Origin: Xiheicaenibacterium sp046351325
GTDB lineage: Bacteria > Myxococcota_A > Polyangia > Polyangiales > Polyangiaceae
NCBI GenBank assembly: GCA_046351325.1
Contig: JAXLYR010000011.1
Span: 328,140 to 392,139, forward strand
Direction: 5' to 3'
DNA length: 64,000 nucleotides
In this document: positions 62,538 through 64,000 of the stretch, piece after piece
How positions within the stretch are numbered: position 1 is the first letter of the stretch
Layout: the number at the start of each line of letters is the position of its first letter
Position numbers and translations under genes: made by a program
The notes under the pieces: generated by a model
Databases searched by the model: none
Seen by the model: the letters and a program-made list of their open reading frames with translations, nothing else
Told to the model about the DNA's origin: nothing

Positions 62538-63127
62538 AGCGCTCCATCCTTGCTCTAGGCATTGGTTCTCTTGTCGCGGGCGCGTCGTCCTGCAACAAGG
62601 AGCCAGCTCGCGAGGCTGAATCCACGAACTCAGCTGACGACACAGAGAGACACGGTACTGTCAATGCTGAGGCTGTGGTCTCGACGTCAGCTCACTGGGC
62701 AGTGGGCTCTCCTTCTTCAGCAGATGGCTCCGCGAGCTCCAGTGACTTTTGCGAGAAGCTCCTGCGAGGTCGCTTCACGAAACGCCCGCCGGATGGATTC
62801 ATCGCGACACACGCGGCTTCTGTCGACGTGTTTCTAAAGGAGCTTCAGCGGGCTGTGAGCCAGAACGATCGGAGGAGTGTTCTCGGGCTCATTGAGTTTC
62901 CGATGGGTTCAATGAGCAAGGAGGGGTTCGTGAAGGAGTACGATCGCTTCTTGAGTCCATGTGTGCGCGCAGCGATTGCATGCGCCGCCATTGACAATCT
63001 TAGCGAGGACTATATGGGTTTATGGATCAGTCCTGGGCTGATCACATTTCAGTGGCGCCCCGATGAGTCTGAGCTATTTCGTGTGACTGCATTTCCGGGC
63101 CGCTGCCCATCTGAGTTGCTTGAATAG
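62534..63127 (+). CDS. Candidate immunity lipoprotein for the lysozyme-like toxin
   Basis: The 197-residue protein overlaps the RHS stop by 4 nt (ATGA). It starts with a signal (MKRSILALGIGSLVAGASSC) ending in a lipobox Cys, then a linker and a domain of about 110 residues with DFCEKLLRGRFTK and ELFRVTAFPG. Export to the periplasm is what one expects of immunity against a peptidoglycan-cutting toxin. No named family. Position, overlap and export are the evidence. Confidence 0.65.
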   Translation: MKRSILALGIGSLVAGASSCNKEPAREAESTNSADDTERHGTVNAEAVVSTSAHWAVGSPSSADGSASSSDFCEKLLRGRFTKRPPDGFIATHAASVDVFLKELQRAVSQNDRRSVLGLIEFPMGSMSKEGFVKEYDRFLSPCVRAAIACAAIDNLSEDYMGLWISPGLITFQWRPDESELFRVTAFPGRCPSELLE

Positions 63128-63329
63128 TGGACTTCCCCCGTACAGGCAGCGCTTCAGGAAGTCGCGGAGACGGCCCAGCAAGAAGGACGGCGGGGTGAGC
63201 CCTTGCGCGTGCCGTCGCGCTTTGCGCCGCCTCCTCGTAACCCATCTGGGGACGACGCCGTCGCTACGGCGCGATGTGCGTTGACGCCACGCCGTCGCGG
63301 GCGGGTGCCGGGTCGCGTAGCGTTGGCTC

Positions 63330-63722
63330 ATGTTCCTCGAAGGCACCCTGGTCGAGAAGCTCCGGAAGCTGGAAGCGCTGCACGCGGGGACATCGGTGGA
63401 CGGCGAGCGGGAGGCCGCGCGCCAGGCGGCAGAGCGCATCCGAGCTCGATGGCCGCGTCAGCGGGAGCAGACTGAACCTCAACAAACTCCGTCACCGCCT
63501 TCCTCTCCGCCCAGCCGTGTACTCCAGTTGCGGACTCGCTTTGGAAGAACCCCGATACCCCAGGCAAAGGCCGCAATCGACAGCCCCGACGCCCTCCATT
63601 CCACGAGGACGGCGCTTGCCTCTTCTCGCGACCAACGCTCGGCTCTCGTCTTCGTTGTCTGTGGCCGCTTCTCCATGGCTCTAATGCTGGCGAGCCGTAA
63701 CCGATGCACGGACCCAGGTTGA
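63330..63722 (+). CDS. Small gene truncated by an IS66-like fragment
   Basis: The open frame of 130 codons begins with a helical segment LVEKLRKLEALHAGTSVDGEREAARQAAERIRAR, shown here in part: VEKLRKLEALHAGTS. It resembles the start of a family of small helical proteins. After about 63480 it becomes low-complexity and overlaps the IS66-type fragment on the other strand, so the original 3' end is probably lost. Function unknown. Confidence 0.45.
   Translation: MFLEGTLVEKLRKLEALHAGTSVDGEREAARQAAERIRARWPRQREQTEPQQTPSPPSSPPSRVLQLRTRFGRTPIPQAKAAIDSPDALHSTRTALASSRDQRSALVFVVCGRFSMALMLASRNRCTDPG
63479..63676 (-). mobile_element. IS66-type TnpA fragment
   Basis: On the minus strand, 65 codons starting at ATG 63676 read like the accessory TnpA protein of IS66 elements: RWSREEASAVLVEWRASG, SIAAFAWGIG and VRNWSTRLG. 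Standard TnpA is about twice as long, and no TnpB or TnpC is present, so this is a remnant. It sits beside repeat B and ends at the junction with the small truncated gene. Confidence 0.55.
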
Positions 63723-64000
63723 AATCTCGCAGCGGGGCTGGTGAGTTCGACTCTCGACTCGCGAGAGACGAGTGTTCGAGCAATGCGCCTGATGGGGCGG
63801 TGATGGTGTCCACGGGGCTGGAGAGCTCGGCGGCGTCGAGAAGCGACCTCCGCGTCTGGTGTGCAATTTGCGCTATTCACACTCTCACCTTCTGCTACGC
63901 GTGCTCCCCTATTGGCCGCGAGAGCGCTATATCGAGCTTGCTCCCAAGAACTGCGCTGTCACCAGGCGGCCTTGAACGCCTGCACACCGAACACGTCGAC
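63697..64000. repeat. Cassette-end repeat, copy B
   Basis: This segment begins GTAACCGATGCACGG and matches copy A at 59240-59546, ending in the same CACACCGAACACGTCGAC run at the window edge. About 140 bp inside it (63836-63975) are the reverse complement of the matching part of copy A. The repeat continues beyond the window, so its right limit is not known. Confidence 0.8.

Noticed and set aside
63074..63439. Minus-strand frame resembling the end of a transposase
   Set aside because: Short basic segment near 63130-63250 looked transposase-like, but no catalytic residues or clear family could be recognised.

Overview
The window is high-GC DNA from what looks like a myxobacterium-type organism (phylum Myxococcota, probably the Polyangia side). 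The evidence is the protein repertoire: two large secreted proteins ending in MYXO-CTERM-like sorting tails, many predicted lipoproteins with Gly/Ser/Ala-rich linkers, three Hanks-type Ser/Thr kinases, an FHA protein with a sigma54-activator-like AAA+ domain, and SUMF1/FGE-like and TSP3/VPS10-type repeat proteins. No rRNA, tRNA or CRISPR array was seen.

Layout. 1-3 kb: the end of a surface-polysaccharide cluster (rfbF, rfbG, and a polyprenyl-phosphate-type glycosyltransferase, translationally overlapped). 3-13 kb: lipoproteins, an SGNH hydrolase, an EF-G with a strong downstream terminator, a short-chain dehydrogenase, and a small membrane protein coupled to a Ser/Thr kinase. 13-21 kb: a very large unknown membrane protein, glutathione peroxidase, an FGE-like lipoprotein, and a three-gene run of Cys-rich lipoprotein, gpsA-like dehydrogenase and FGGY kinase. 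21-26 kb: a beta-helix lipoprotein, a MauG-like di-haem peroxidase and an SO2930-type di-haem lipoprotein, coupled to a glycerophosphodiesterase. 26-39 kb: exported and surface proteins, SelO, a beta-CASP metallo-hydrolase and a DUF938 methyltransferase. 39.9-43.1 kb: a tight purine (allantoin) catabolism operon allB, alc-uraD fusion, uraH. 43.2-44.3 kb: HiPIP and an unusual Cys-type CcmE. 44-53 kb: a large FGE-like lipoprotein whose stop codon abuts a 176-bp MITE-like palindromic element, then a kinase / FHA / kinase signalling cluster.

53.7-64 kb is an accessory island and the most unusual part. A seven-unit, 42-bp palindrome-rich tandem array abuts a 5'-truncated, frameshifted TcB/TcC-RHS toxin gene. 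Its C-terminal domain looks like a papain-fold toxin and is followed at once by a small cytoplasmic candidate immunity gene. About 3.8 kb downstream the RHS core is duplicated as an orphan cassette carrying a different C-terminal domain (GH24 lysozyme-like). That cassette is followed, with a 4-bp overlap, by a lipoprotein that would suit immunity to a peptidoglycan-active toxin. A roughly 300-bp repeat lies after each cassette, and about 140 bp inside it is inverted between the two copies. Truncated IS66-type sequence lies nearby. I infer a polymorphic-toxin locus that swaps C-terminal cassettes.

The genes outside the island read as ordinary chromosome: envelope building, exported proteins, kinase signalling and catabolism. 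The cytochrome genes and the CcmE gene are functionally linked through haem-protein maturation, but no other ccm gene is in view.
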